Positions 54,473-64,000 are shown, counted from the stretch's first letter. The stretch is DNA of 64,000 bases from Cyclobacteriaceae bacterium (GCA_020832305.1 JAFIEV010000028.1:1-64000); one strand, 5' to 3'. Made by a program: numbers and translations. The notes: generated by a model from the letters alone, not told the origin.

Positions 54473-54704
54473 ACTTGTAAACAATTCCTTGCTGCTTTTT
54501 TGAGCTGATTAGCCGGAAATTTTACTGATTTAACTTTTATTGTAAGTTAAAAGCATTTTACACCAACCACCGAAGGATGTAGCCCTATCCTGAAAAGAGT
54601 ATTTTTCACGCAAAGTTTACAGTCTGAATCTGATATAGCAATCGTCATGTAGCAACAACTTGATGCTTGTAATATGTTTTATTGAAAAATCAACCCTGAA
54701 AATT

Positions 54705-54732
54705 TTTGTTCTGAAAAAATGCTATATATTTG
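54705..54732 (+). promoter_or_regulatory. Promoter of the mannose-type operon
   Basis: TTTG at 54705-54708 and TATATTTG at 54725-54732 fit the Bacteroidota boxes with a 16-base spacer. The ATG of the GntR gene is at 54760. The palindrome at 54736-54751 lies at the expected transcription start. Confidence 0.6.
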
Positions 54733-54735
54733 TAC

Positions 54736-54751
54736 ATATGTTTGAACATAT
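54736..54751. promoter_or_regulatory. Palindrome ATATGTT-TG-AACATAT, likely GntR operator
   Basis: Perfect 7-bp arms flank a TG centre, immediately after the -7 box and before the GntR gene. A repressor bound here would block transcription, so autoregulation by the encoded GntR protein is likely. Confidence 0.55.
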
Positions 54752-54759
54752 ACACTAAA

Positions 54760-55491
54760 ATGCAATTGAAAATAGATCATTCCAGCCCCATCCCTCTGCA
54801 CGCCCAGGTAGAGGCGCTTCTACGCGAATTGATTGAATTGCCCCAATATCAGTCAGGTGAATTTCTGCCCAAAGAGATGGATATGGCCAATCAATTGGGA
54901 ATCAGCAGAAATACCCTGAGGCAGGCTACCAACAAGCTGGAGAACGAGGGACTGATAGTCAGGAAAAAAGGTTTTGGCACCAAAGTGGCTGAAAAATCCT
55001 TTACTACCCAACTAAGCTACTGGCATTCCTTTACCCAGGAAATGAATGAAAAAGGCATTGCCTTTACCAACTATCTGGTTAGCGCCGAATGGGTAAGGCC
55101 TGAAGAAAAAATTGCCACATTCTTTGGCATTCCGGCTGATAGCAAAGTAGTCAGGCTTTCTCGTTTGCGGGGGGATGAAAACGGTCCCTTTGTTTATTTC
55201 GAAAGTTACTTTCATCCCAGGATTGGAATTGGGCCCGATGAGAATTTCAATCAGCCTTTATACGAACTACTCGAACAAAAATTCAAGGTAGTTCCGGTTA
55301 TTTCCCGGGAAAAAATTAAAGCACGGCTTACTACGAAGACTATCGCCGACTTTTTACAGATCCGAAAAGGAGAACCCTTACTTATACGGGAGCGATTTGT
55401 ATCTGACCCTGGTGACCGACCTATTGAATACAATATCGGGTTTTACATTGCTGAAAAATTCACCTACTCCATCGAAATCCGTCGTCAATGA
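54760..55491 (+). CDS. GntR-family transcriptional regulator (HTH plus UTRA)
   Basis: The ATG at 54760 gives 243 residues; a TTG at 54730 is upstream in frame but overlaps the promoter. Residues 1-75 hold the winged helix-turn-helix (GEFLPKEMDMANQLGISRNT, LRQATNKLENEGLIVRKKGF) and 85-240 the UTRA sugar-phosphate-binding domain. It is the first gene of a five-gene run (ROK, permease, glycosidase-like, mannose-6-phosphate isomerase), so it probably senses a mannose-derived metabolite. Its stop overlaps the ROK start by four bases (ATGA). Confidence 0.9.
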   Translation: MQLKIDHSSPIPLHAQVEALLRELIELPQYQSGEFLPKEMDMANQLGISRNTLRQATNKLENEGLIVRKKGFGTKVAEKSFTTQLSYWHSFTQEMNEKGIAFTNYLVSAEWVRPEEKIATFFGIPADSKVVRLSRLRGDENGPFVYFESYFHPRIGIGPDENFNQPLYELLEQKFKVVPVISREKIKARLTTKTIADFLQIRKGEPLLIRERFVSDPGDRPIEYNIGFYIAEKFTYSIEIRRQ

Positions 55492-56414
55492 AAAGACTTG
55501 CTTTAGGCGCCGATATTGGCGGCAGTCACATTACCTGCCAGCTCTTTAACCTCGACACCAACCTGCCTGAAGGTACAAGGCACAGAATTGCGGTGAACAG
55601 CCGGGCTTCTAAAGATGAAATACTGGATGAATGGGTTGTTGCCATACGCCTGGCAGCACAAAACCTCAAACTTTCCATGCTTTCCGGAATCGCATTTGCC
55701 ATGCCTGGGCCATTTGATTACCGGAATGGCATTGCCTGGTTTGAAGGCGTTGAGAAATTTGAAAATTTGTATGGGGTGAATGTGAGGGAAGAAATTCGAA
55801 AAAGACTGCGCTTACCGCTGAAGTTCCCGATCTTGTTTCTTAACGATGCCACTTGTTTCGGCATTGGTGAAGCCTGGGCTGGCGGGGCATCAGGATATGA
55901 GAGGATTATAGCCATCACCATGGGAACGGGTTTTGGAACTACTTTTATAAAAAATAAACGGCCCGTTGCTGGCACTGACGGAGTTCCGAAGGATGGGTTC
56001 CTGTACCATATTCCTTTTAAAGATTCAATTACCGACGATTATTTTTCAACACGTTGGTTTTTGAAAGTCTATTTCGAAAAAACCGGTAAAAATTTACAAG
56101 GGGTAAAAGAACTGGCTGAAAAAGCCACAAATGAGAGTATTATTTCTGAAATGTTCGGGGATTTTGGTCGTAACCTGGGTGAGTTTCTGGTACCATGGAT
56201 AAAAATATTCGGCGCCGACTGTCTGATTCTTGGCGGTAATATTTCAAAAAGTTTTTGGCTCTTTAGCACCGAAATGGAAGAAGAATTTAAAAGGAGTAGA
56301 GTAAACCCTGCCATTTATCTTTCCAGGTTGGAAGAAGAGGCTGCCCTGTTGGGCAGTGCGAAATTGTGCGACGAATCATTTTATGCCGACTTAATAAAAA
56401 ATGAAATCATTTGA
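55488..56414 (+). CDS. ROK-family sugar kinase
   Basis: The 308-residue protein has the ATP-binding ALGADIGGSHITCQLF start, FAMPGPFDYRNG, FLNDATCFGIGEAWAGGASG with the catalytic Asp, and TMGTGFGTTFI. The cysteine-rich zinc motif of many ROK kinases (CxCGxxGC) is not present; its place reads GTDGVPKDGFLYH. It probably phosphorylates mannose or a related hexose at C6, feeding the mannose-6-phosphate isomerase encoded downstream. Four-base overlap with the GntR gene shows tight coupling. Confidence 0.85.
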   Translation: MKRLALGADIGGSHITCQLFNLDTNLPEGTRHRIAVNSRASKDEILDEWVVAIRLAAQNLKLSMLSGIAFAMPGPFDYRNGIAWFEGVEKFENLYGVNVREEIRKRLRLPLKFPILFLNDATCFGIGEAWAGGASGYERIIAITMGTGFGTTFIKNKRPVAGTDGVPKDGFLYHIPFKDSITDDYFSTRWFLKVYFEKTGKNLQGVKELAEKATNESIISEMFGDFGRNLGEFLVPWIKIFGADCLILGGNISKSFWLFSTEMEEEFKRSRVNPAIYLSRLEEEAALLGSAKLCDESFYADLIKNEII

Positions 56415-56416
56415 AT

Positions 56417-57571
56417 ATGAGCTCAAATAAAATAGTCTGGGCATATGTAGCCCCTGTACTTCTCTCCTTTTTTGTGATGAGTATGGCTGACCTTGTCGGG
56501 ATTGGGGTTGACAACGTAAAAGCTGATTTTGGGTTGAATAATACCCTTTCACAGCTGATTCCGATGGTGGTTTTTGTCTGGTTTTTTCTGCTGTCGGTTC
56601 CGGTGAGCTTGCTGCAAGATCGCATTGGCAAACGCAATATGCTCAACCTGGGCATTCTACTCACCGCGCTTGGCCTGTTTCTGCCGTTTTTTATGTATTC
56701 ATTTACAATGGTAATGGTTGGTTTTGCACTGCTTGGTATTGGCAATACCATCATACAGGTTTCTGCAAATCCATTGCTATTCGATGTGGTTCCGACCAGT
56801 CGTGCCTCCAGTTTTCTGAGCTTTTCGCAGTTCGTGAAATCAGTCGGATCTATGGCAGCGCCTTATTTGGCCACTTTTTTAGCCATGAGATTTGGCGATT
56901 GGAAACTTATTTTTCTGGCCTTTGGTGTTGTTTCACTCTTATCGGCTGGGTGGTTGTATTTTACTAAAATCAACGAGTCTTTGGTGAGCGAAGAAAAAGC
57001 TTCGCTATTGTCTTGCTTTAAATTGCTGGGTGTTGGATATATCTCTCTGATGGTATTGGGTATTTTTTTTATTGTGGGCATCGATGTGGGCATTAATGCC
57101 TTTTCAGGACAGTATCTGCTGATTAAGATGCAAATGAGTCCTGAATCAGCGCAAGAGGGCCGTAGCCTTTACTTTTTTGGAAAAATGTTGGGAACATTTC
57201 TTGGGGCTGTTTTATTGGTTAAATTTTTACCAGAAAAATTTTTAACCGTTTCAACCGCATCAACCTTGTTGGCAACCCTTCTTTTCATCATTTCTCCAAA
57301 CCCGTTGGCCGCCCAAATACTCTTGTTCCTGATCGGCCTCACCGCCTCAAATATTTTCCCTCTAATATTCACCCTGACGGTAAAAAAATTCCCCACACGT
57401 ATCAATGAAATCGCTGGTTTAATGATTATGGCCGTTTCCGGAGGCGCTATTGTTCCTCCGATTGCAGGTGCTATTTCAGATGTTTTCAACATTACAGCAG
57501 GTATGTATGTATTTGTTTTATGCGCAATCTATTTACTGTTGTTATCAATTCATTCATTAAAGAAAAATTAG
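56417..57571 (+). CDS. FHS-type sugar permease (MFS)
   Basis: The ATG at 56417, two bases after the ROK stop, is preferred over an overlapping TTG. The 384-residue protein has about 12 hydrophobic segments. GIGNTIIQVSANPLLFDV and the SFLSFSQFVKSVGSMAAPYL segment place it with fucose/glucose/mannose:proton symporters of the FHS group. It should import the monosaccharide that the ROK kinase phosphorylates. It ends one base before the next gene. Confidence 0.85.
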   Translation: MSSNKIVWAYVAPVLLSFFVMSMADLVGIGVDNVKADFGLNNTLSQLIPMVVFVWFFLLSVPVSLLQDRIGKRNMLNLGILLTALGLFLPFFMYSFTMVMVGFALLGIGNTIIQVSANPLLFDVVPTSRASSFLSFSQFVKSVGSMAAPYLATFLAMRFGDWKLIFLAFGVVSLLSAGWLYFTKINESLVSEEKASLLSCFKLLGVGYISLMVLGIFFIVGIDVGINAFSGQYLLIKMQMSPESAQEGRSLYFFGKMLGTFLGAVLLVKFLPEKFLTVSTASTLLATLLFIISPNPLAAQILLFLIGLTASNIFPLIFTLTVKKFPTRINEIAGLMIMAVSGGAIVPPIAGAISDVFNITAGMYVFVLCAIYLLLLSIHSLKKN

Positions 57572-57572
57572 T

Positions 57573-58847
57573 ATGAAATTTCCGGTTTTGATATTTTTAG
57601 TATTTGTGCTTGGTGCCTGCACTCCACAAAATTCACCAAATGACGATCTGATGAAAAGAATAGTTGACAATGAATACTTCCCCTTTGTAAAGGAAAAGGC
57701 ACTGGAGGTTGTGAAAACAGGGTTTAACGCTGGTGATGGCTACGGCGAAGTTTGGATTCGCGATTACAACACTTTTATCGAACTTTCAGCTGAGGTATTT
57801 GAAGCCGAAGTATTAAAAGAAAACCTGTTGGTTTTTTTCAGATTCCAGGGTCAGGATGGTAACATCATTGATGGGTTTATACCGACCGACAAAGCTGGTG
57901 ATGGCTATGATTACATTTTTTCAGATCTGGAGCCACGCTATGCAGGACATAAAAATACTGTGGAGACTGATCAGGAATCTTCGTTGGTACAGGCAGTCTA
58001 TAAATATGTACAGGCCACAGGTGATGTTTCGATTCTTGATGAAGAAATAGGAGGGAAGACCGTCGCCAGCCGGCTGGAAGCGTCCATGGATTTCCTTATG
58101 GAACATCGTTATGACGAAAAGTACGGATTGCTCTGGGGCGCTACTACTGCCGACTGGGGCGATGTACAGCCCGAGGATGAATGGGGCGTTTACTTCACTG
58201 ATAACAGCCATTATGCCATTGATATTTACGACAATGCCATGTTTCTGATCGCCCTTAATAACCTTATGGATCTGATCCCCGGGAAAAAAGAAAAATGGAA
58301 TTCGGTTCATCAGCAAATTTTCAATAACTGCCGAAAATATCTGTGGGACAAAGCCAATCAAAAATTCATACCGCATATTTATCTGTCTGGCTCACCTTTT
58401 CCTGATAATTTCGATGAAAACAAAATATATTATCACGGTGGTACAGCCATTGCTATTGAGGCCGGATTGCTTAGCAGGGATGAGATAAAAACCTCCATCG
58501 AAAAAATGGCTGAAAATGTTAAAGCCTCAGGTGCAGCATCCATAGGACTTACCATGTATCCGCCATATCCTGAAGGATTTTTTAAAAATCCGTCAATGTA
58601 TCCTTACGGCTACCAAAACGGTGGTGATTGGACCTGGTTTGGTGGTCGAATGATACAGGAGCTCATAAAAAACGGCTTTACAGAGGAGGCGTATGAACAC
58701 ATCCAGCCTATGGTGAAAAGAGTAAAGGACAACAATGGTTTTTTTGAGTGGTACACGGTGAATAATGAACCCAAAGGATCCGGAACATTTCGGGGTTCTG
58801 CCGGTGTACTTTGGAAGGCCATTCAAATGTTTGAAAAATATCCCTAA
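57573..58847 (+). CDS. Putative (alpha/alpha)6 glycosidase-like lipoprotein
   Basis: The 424-residue protein has a lipobox (LGAC, Cys16). Its helical-toroid motifs include [53 protein letters not shown], and [20 protein letters not shown]. The WIRD motif is reminiscent of GH63/GH125-type enzymes, but I cannot assign a family. Its place in the GntR-ROK-permease-isomerase operon suggests release of the sugar that the operon consumes, possibly mannose. Confidence 0.65.
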   Translation: MKFPVLIFLVFVLGACTPQNSPNDDLMKRIVDNEYFPFVKEKALEVVKTGFNAGDGYGEVWIRDYNTFIELSAEVFEAEVLKENLLVFFRFQGQDGNIIDGFIPTDKAGDGYDYIFSDLEPRYAGHKNTVETDQESSLVQAVYKYVQATGDVSILDEEIGGKTVASRLEASMDFLMEHRYDEKYGLLWGATTADWGDVQPEDEWGVYFTDNSHYAIDIYDNAMFLIALNNLMDLIPGKKEKWNSVHQQIFNNCRKYLWDKANQKFIPHIYLSGSPFPDNFDENKIYYHGGTAIAIEAGLLSRDEIKTSIEKMAENVKASGAASIGLTMYPPYPEGFFKNPSMYPYGYQNGGDWTWFGGRMIQELIKNGFTEEAYEHIQPMVKRVKDNNGFFEWYTVNNEPKGSGTFRGSAGVLWKAIQMFEKYP

Positions 58848-58861
58848 GAAAAAAGTCATCA

Positions 58862-60640
58862 ATGAAAGATCAATGTAGAAATACCAGTCAGTTTTTGATG
58901 CCTGTCAATAAAACGTATGGTGAAAATGGAAAGTATGATATTTACCCGGTGCATTCCTTGGAAGACGGAAAGATAAACACAGGCTTTGAAAGCCTTGCCA
59001 ATGCCTTGATGCAGCATCAAACAGTTCTCATGGATGGCTTTACAGGAGTATTTTTTGAAGAGATCAAAAAAAATCTGCAGGAATATTTTGAGCTTAAAAA
59101 AATTAAAGTTCACTGGATCGATACTGCAATTGCCATGAAGCCGGAGCTTGAAATTAATCAATTGATTGCACCTTTTATGGGCGCTGAGGACCCCCTGTTT
59201 GGTACATGCAGCACGTTGAATTTACGCGATTTTTTCCAACCTGAGAAGCTGAAATCAATAGTGGTGGACAAAAACGCTGATTTGAATATTATTTACGGTG
59301 TTGGTGCGCATTTATCAGGTGTTTCCGGACTGCTGGTTTACATAGATTTACCCAAAAACGAGTTGCAGTTCAGAGCCAGGGCAAAGACTGTTAAAAACCT
59401 GGGGGCTTCAAGAACGGATGACATCAAACTGATGTATAAACGCTATTACTTTGTCGACTGGCCGGTTTTAAACAGGCATAAACAGCATACCCTTCCTGAT
59501 ATCGATATTTTTATTGACGGTCAATGGCCCTCGGAAGTCACCTGGATAACGGGCAATGATTTGAGACATGGCCTGCATACCCTAAGCCAAAATACTTTCA
59601 GAGTGCGTCCCTGGTTTGAACCTGGCGCATGGGGCGGAAACTGGATGTTGCAAAATATAGAAGGGCTGAACAAAGAAGTGCCAAATTACGCATGGTCCTT
59701 TGAGCTGATTGTACCTGAAAACGGTTTGGTATTTGAAAGTTCGGGAATATTGCTCGAAATATCTTTTGACGCAATTATGTTTCAGGAAGCACAGTCTGTT
59801 TTGGGCGAAGACTTTAAAAAATATGGATATCAATTTCCTATACGTTTTGATTTCCTCGATACCTTTGATGGTGGCAATCTCTCAATTCAATGCCATCCTC
59901 AGACAGAATACGCCAAAAAGCACTTTAACGAGCCTATTACACAGGAGGAAACCTATTATATTCTCGATACAAAAAATAACGCATGTGTTTATCTTGGATT
60001 TCAGGAAGACATAAACGCGAAAGACTTTGAAAAAACAATTACCGACAGCTTCGAAAACAAAACCGAAGTCGACATTGAGAAATATGTTCAAAAGTTCCCC
60101 GCCAGAAAGCACGATTTATTTCTGATTCCGCCCGGGACCATCCACAGCTCGGGCATCAACAACCTGGTGCTTGAGATTAGCTCTACACCCTATATTTTTA
60201 CCTTTAAAATGTATGACTGGCTGCGGCTTGACCTCGAAGGCAAACCGCGACCACTAAATATTAAGAGAGGGATAGAAAATCTCCGTTACGATATTAAAGG
60301 AGATTATGTTAGAAAAAAGCTGCTTGCCAAACCAATACTGATTGAATCAGGTAAAGACTGGCAACTTTTTCATTTACCCACACATGAAAAGCATTTATAC
60401 GATGTGCACCGTATTCACCTTAAAACTGAAGTTGAAATTTATACGGAAAACAAATGCCATGTTTTAAGCCTGGTTGAAGGAAAAGGAATTGTAATTGAAA
60501 CTCAAAATGGGATAAAACAGCGGTTTAATTATGCCGAAACCTTTGTGGTGCCAGCAGCTGCCGGTTGGTATAAAATAATCAATGCCTCGGATGACGAAAT
60601 CATGGTGGTAAAAGCTTTTATTAAAGACATTTTTTACTGA
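58862..60640 (+). CDS. Class I mannose-6-phosphate isomerase with N-terminal kinase-like domain
   Basis: The 592-residue protein is about 270 residues longer than a plain class I isomerase. Residues 30-210 resemble a degenerate uridine-kinase/P-loop-type domain ([20 protein letters not shown]) without a clear Walker A sequence. The isomerase cupin follows from about 245, with [16 protein letters not shown] and the [13 protein letters not shown] metal-site block. It should convert mannose-6-phosphate to fructose-6-phosphate in the cytosol. It is the last gene of the operon, 14 bases after the lipoprotein gene. Confidence 0.85.
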   Translation: MKDQCRNTSQFLMPVNKTYGENGKYDIYPVHSLEDGKINTGFESLANALMQHQTVLMDGFTGVFFEEIKKNLQEYFELKKIKVHWIDTAIAMKPELEINQLIAPFMGAEDPLFGTCSTLNLRDFFQPEKLKSIVVDKNADLNIIYGVGAHLSGVSGLLVYIDLPKNELQFRARAKTVKNLGASRTDDIKLMYKRYYFVDWPVLNRHKQHTLPDIDIFIDGQWPSEVTWITGNDLRHGLHTLSQNTFRVRPWFEPGAWGGNWMLQNIEGLNKEVPNYAWSFELIVPENGLVFESSGILLEISFDAIMFQEAQSVLGEDFKKYGYQFPIRFDFLDTFDGGNLSIQCHPQTEYAKKHFNEPITQEETYYILDTKNNACVYLGFQEDINAKDFEKTITDSFENKTEVDIEKYVQKFPARKHDLFLIPPGTIHSSGINNLVLEISSTPYIFTFKMYDWLRLDLEGKPRPLNIKRGIENLRYDIKGDYVRKKLLAKPILIESGKDWQLFHLPTHEKHLYDVHRIHLKTEVEIYTENKCHVLSLVEGKGIVIETQNGIKQRFNYAETFVVPAAAGWYKIINASDDEIMVVKAFIKDIFY

Positions 60641-60860
60641 GCGCATTAATTAATTCATAAACATGCAATTTCAAGCCGCTACTGAGTTTCCAGGAATTTC
60701 CCTTTTTTCTTTATTAATTCTTCACGAATACCAATATTTTAGTGATAATATTTTATTTTATGCCTATTAGGTATGTAAAAATTGTAAAAGTGAAAAAATT
60801 TATTTTTTATCGAGGATAACTCAGACAAGGTTGTGTCATTATATATTGAAAAGCAATAAA

Positions 60861-61961
60861 ATGTCACACGAGAGTTACAGCGTTGAAGATTTTGTTCTGG
60901 ATCCTTCTTTCAGAAAATGGGTGTTGGAGGAAGATGCTTCTGCCCATAAATACTGGACGGCATATATCAGCCAGCATCCCGGCAAAGTGGAGGTGCTCAG
61001 GAAAGCACGTAAGCTGTTGTTAAACATACCTGAATCAAACTATATCATCAGCGACAAACAGACTGACAGTATCTGGCAAAATATATTACAGCAAATTGAA
61101 AATCAGGAGAAAGCAGTTCAGTCGATGACTCCTGTGGTAGAAATCAATTCTGCATCAGCACTGAGTAAAAAATCATCAAAAACCAGAATGGCCATTCCAA
61201 CATGGCTCAGTGTAGCGGCGGTAATCACATTGGCCTTCACTATATCTTTTTTATGGTTGCGATTTGAACAAAAAAAGAATCCTGCTATGCTGGCAGGGGA
61301 AGTTCAGCCGAAGCTCATTCAACGGGTTAACGGTTACGAACACCGTCCGAGATTTTTCCTGTCAGATGGGACAGAAGTCATTTTGAATGGAGGAAGTGCC
61401 ATTTCGTATTATGAGCATTTTAGTGAAGATAAAAGAGAAGTTTTTCTGGAGGGAGAGGCTTACTTCAATGTGGTAAAAGATGTAAACAGACCATTTTACA
61501 TAAGTACGGACCAATTGAACATTAGCGTTTTGGGAACTGAATTTAATGTAAGGGCGCATAAAAACCGCGATCAGGTAGTGGCCGTGGCCGAAGGGGCAGT
61601 AGAAGTTGCCCTGATGAATGATAATAATACTGAAATAAAGGTCACACTGCTTCCGGGTAAAGGTGTATTTGTAAAGGAAGGGCAAAAAGTTCTGAATGAA
61701 ATCACAATTGATTATTCGGAACACTTTGGCTGGAAGGAAGGCAAAGTGATGCTCAGAAAAGCAGACAGGAAGGAGGTATTCAGTCGTTTGGAAGAGCTCT
61801 ATGGAGTTGAGTTTAAATTCCTAAATCAAAATCAGCGAAAATGGTCATATACAGGGTTATTTGTAAATCAATCTCTTGAGAACATATTAAACTCCATATC
61901 CTTTGCCATGGACTTTGAATATAAAATTGAAAATAAAGTGGTGGAAATAAAATTTAATTAG
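60861..61961 (+). CDS. FecR-family anti-sigma factor
   Basis: I use the ATG at 60861; an in-frame ATG at 60831 would add ten residues. The 366-residue protein has an N-terminal cytosolic domain, one transmembrane segment (IPTWLSVAAVITLAFTISFL), the FecR domain (RFFLSDGTEVILNGGSAISY, VFLEGEAYFNVVKD, and SVLGTEFNVRAHK), and a C-terminal DUF4974 domain (LFVNQSLENILNSISFAMDF). It relays signals from the SusC-like receptor to an ECF sigma factor. It is 156 bases before that receptor gene. Confidence 0.92.
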   Translation: MSHESYSVEDFVLDPSFRKWVLEEDASAHKYWTAYISQHPGKVEVLRKARKLLLNIPESNYIISDKQTDSIWQNILQQIENQEKAVQSMTPVVEINSASALSKKSSKTRMAIPTWLSVAAVITLAFTISFLWLRFEQKKNPAMLAGEVQPKLIQRVNGYEHRPRFFLSDGTEVILNGGSAISYYEHFSEDKREVFLEGEAYFNVVKDVNRPFYISTDQLNISVLGTEFNVRAHKNRDQVVAVAEGAVEVALMNDNNTEIKVTLLPGKGVFVKEGQKVLNEITIDYSEHFGWKEGKVMLRKADRKEVFSRLEELYGVEFKFLNQNQRKWSYTGLFVNQSLENILNSISFAMDFEYKIENKVVEIKFN

Positions 61962-61999
61962 GCTTATGAATTGAAATTGAAAAAGTGGAAACAAAAAAG

Positions 62000-62028
62000 C
62001 GGCAGGTTGCCCGGAAGGTAACCTGCCG
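62000..62028 (+). other. Hairpin between fecR and susC
   Basis: CGGCAGGTTGCC (62000-62011) pairs with GGTAACCTGCCG (62017-62028) over a 5-base loop, with one G-U pair. No T-tract follows, so it is not a classic terminator. It may stabilise or attenuate the transcript between the regulator and the receptor. Confidence 0.6.
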
Positions 62029-62116
62029 TGATTCAAGTTTATGTACCGCCCTTCCCCGAGAGCTGACAACAATCCGGAAGCGCTGGTACCATTGGATAAC
62101 TTAAACATTTAAAATT

Positions 62117-64000
62117 ATGAAAAAATTATTACATCAGCTGTATGTTATGACAAAATACGCTGTATTGGGATTGTTTCTGCAGGCGATGCTTGCCGGAGCC
62201 TTGCTTTCACATGATGGGAACGCGCAGGGAAGCTTAAACTTGCGCGATGTGAAGGTAAATGTAAATTTTAATGATGTTCAGATTACCCGTGCGCTTGAGG
62301 ATATAGAGCGTCAAACGGGTTTTTCATTTAATTACAACGTCAGTGATTTGACCGGGCTTAATGTTATAAGCGGTCGTTACCGCAATCAGAGTTTGTACAG
62401 TGTACTTATTGACCTTTCTAAACAAGCTAATATTCATTTTCGTCAGGTCAATAATTACATTACGGTTAAAAGGATCGTGAATGAAACAAATCGTATTGAA
62501 ACAGATCAGGAGGGACAGGTAATAACTGTAACGGGTAAGGTCAGCTCCCGGGAAGATCCTTCAGGCCTGCCGGGCGCCAATGTTATAGTTGAAGGTACCA
62601 GCACAGGTACCGTAACCGACATTAGCGGAAACTACAACATTGAAGTAACAACCGGAGCCACCCTGGTATTTAGTTCAGTAGGCTATATATCAGAAAAAAT
62701 AGTGGTGGGAAATCAATCGGTGATTAATGTGGTTATGATCCCCGACATTACGGCCCTCGACGAAATTGTGGTGGTAGGTTATGGCGCTCTTTCAAAACGC
62801 GATATCACCGGGGCTGTTACATCTGTCAAATCTGAGCAGCTTACCAAGGTACAATCACCCAGTGTTGATGCAATGTTACAAGGGCAGGGTGCAGGTATTC
62901 AGGTGAATCAGGCAACGGGTGTGCCAGGTGGTCCTGTAAGGGTAATGATTCGCGGAACATCTTCTGTATCTTCTGGTACAGAGCCTCTCTGGGTAATTGA
63001 TGGCATTCCAATAAATGTAAATGTTGGTGGAGAGGGCGGATCAAGGCAGGGATCCATACCCCAGAACCCATTGGCATCCATCAACCCCAACGATATCGAG
63101 TCAATTGAAGTTTTAAAAGATGCTGCAGCTACTGCTATTTATGGATCCAGGGGTTCTAATGGTGTGGTGCTGGTAACTACCAAAACCGGTAAAACAGGGG
63201 TAGGAGGTATATCCATTGATTACCAAACAGGGGTTTCTCATTTGACCAGAACGCCCTCAGATATGGGTTTTGCCAACAGCAGCCAATGGCTTGGACTCGT
63301 TAACCAATCAAGGGCAAATGTAGGCCTAACCAGTAATATTGAAGATAATCTTGGAGCACTTACTGTTGTTAACGTCGGACCAAATACACTTAAGGCTGGC
63401 GATATCGCCAATACCAACTGGTTTGATGAAATATTCAGAAGCCAGGGTAGCTTTCAGGAAGCCAATCTTTCTACAAATAAAGCTTTTGAAAAAGGCAACG
63501 CCTTCTTTTCTGTGAACTATCGTAAAGATGAAGGTATATTAAAAAACAACGATTTTGAAAGGGTAAGCTTCAGGGCAAACATCGAGTATGAACCTGTAAA
63601 CAATCTCAGAACCGGCGTACGACTTACTGGAGCTTACACCAATAATCAAAGGGTTATGAACGGTGGTGCCCCTTCTGGCAATGATGCTGTTGCATCAGGA
63701 GGATTCAGGGAGGCTACAGCCGGTGCATTACCCATTTACCCCATTTTTGCACCAGGTGAAGATCAGATATTGTTTAATCCGACTTCAGGAATGAATCTGC
63801 GGGCTACAACAGACCGCGCTTTATTCCGTGATCAGTTTGAGCAATACCGAATGCTCGGTGGTGTATTTGCAGATTATAATATTGCAGCCGTTAAAGGTTT
63901 GTCGGTAAGAACTGAATTATCTGCTGATATTACCTCCGGAAACAGTATATTCTGGACAGCCGCCGATCTGAGACCCAGGGGAATAAATTTTGCTGCACAA
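62117..64000 (+). CDS. SusC-like TonB-dependent receptor with STN domain, 3' end outside window
   Basis: The frame is open from ATG 62117 to the window end (628 residues). A signal peptide (to about residue 37, GNAQ) is followed by an STN domain (about 45-115, ALEDIERQTGFSFNYN), a carboxypeptidase-regulatory-like domain (from about 134: VTGKVSSREDPSGLPGANVI), and the plug (from about 222: GALSKRDITGAV, VMIRGTSSVSSG, SIEVLKDAAATAIYGSRGSN). The STN domain is the part that talks to FecR across the periplasm, consistent with the upstream gene. It imports oligosaccharides with SusD, which should lie just beyond the window. Confidence 0.97.
   Translation, partial: MKKLLHQLYVMTKYAVLGLFLQAMLAGALLSHDGNAQGSLNLRDVKVNVNFNDVQITRALEDIERQTGFSFNYNVSDLTGLNVISGRYRNQSLYSVLIDLSKQANIHFRQVNNYITVKRIVNETNRIETDQEGQVITVTGKVSSREDPSGLPGANVIVEGTSTGTVTDISGNYNIEVTTGATLVFSSVGYISEKIVVGNQSVINVVMIPDITALDEIVVVGYGALSKRDITGAVTSVKSEQLTKVQSPSVDAMLQGQGAGIQVNQATGVPGGPVRVMIRGTSSVSSGTEPLWVIDGIPINVNVGGEGGSRQGSIPQNPLASINPNDIESIEVLKDAAATAIYGSRGSNGVVLVTTKTGKTGVGGISIDYQTGVSHLTRTPSDMGFANSSQWLGLVNQSRANVGLTSNIEDNLGALTVVNVGPNTLKAGDIANTNWFDEIFRSQGSFQEANLSTNKAFEKGNAFFSVNYRKDEGILKNNDFERVSFRANIEYEPVNNLRTGVRLTGAYTNNQRVMNGGAPSGNDAVASGGFREATAGALPIYPIFAPGEDQILFNPTSGMNLRATTDRALFRDQFEQYRMLGGVFADYNIAAVKGLSVRTELSADITSGNSIFWTAADLRPRGINFAAQ

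Noticed and set aside
1-64000. tRNA, rRNA, CRISPR arrays and insertion sequences
   Set aside because: I looked through the larger gaps and saw no cloverleaf, no rRNA-like stretch, no regularly spaced repeats and no transposase gene.

Overview
The window reads as a carbohydrate-utilisation region of a member of the Bacteroidota. The evidence is a SusC-like TonB-dependent receptor with an N-terminal STN domain, a FecR-type anti-sigma factor, a Bacteroidetes-type ECF sigma factor, many exported lipoproteins, TAnnTTTG promoter boxes, and a prfB gene with a programmed +1 frameshift. No tRNA, rRNA, CRISPR array or transposase was seen.

Region 1 (1-17.3 kb, all + strand) is a run of exported glycan-degrading genes: the 3' part of a sulfatase, a GH43-like enzyme, a GH95 fucosidase, a sulfatase, an exported RidA-family lipoprotein, a GH120 xylosidase-like beta-helix protein, an NHL propeller, a six-hairpin glycosidase-like protein, a PhoD-like metallophosphatase, a ThuA-DUF6807 protein and a Tat-exported Gfo/Idh/MocA protein.

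Region 2 (17.3-23.6 kb) is disrupted. It has a reversed GH29 fucosidase, an SGNH hydrolase, two gene remnants (an AraC-type sensor domain and an SGNH hydrolase without its C-terminal half) and three intergenic stretches of dispersed repeats and palindromes.

Region 3 (23.6-47 kb) returns to the catabolic theme: two GH106-type rhamnosidases, four sulfatases, a GH29, an exported YciI-like protein, a GH9-like protein, a GH92 mannosidase with an added N-terminal domain, and an FG-GAP propeller. Sulfatase, GH29, sulfatase and YciI-like genes form a tight cassette. Two methyltransferases, a conserved protein of unknown function and a very small membrane protein are mixed in.

Region 4 (47-51 kb) holds prfB, kduI and a KduD/gluconate-5-dehydrogenase-type SDR gene, ending at a bidirectional terminator.

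Region 5 (51-64 kb) has an ECF sigma gene coupled to a GH78 rhamnosidase, then a probable mannose operon (GntR regulator, ROK kinase, FHS-type sugar permease, glycosidase-like lipoprotein, mannose-6-phosphate isomerase with an extra N-terminal domain), and finally fecR and susC, the latter running off the window.

Together the genes suggest desulfation and stepwise removal of fucose, rhamnose, xylose and mannose from a sulfated heteropolysaccharide, with uronate and mannose entering central metabolism. The substrate is inferred from enzyme families only. No SusC/SusD pair lies within the first 62 kb.
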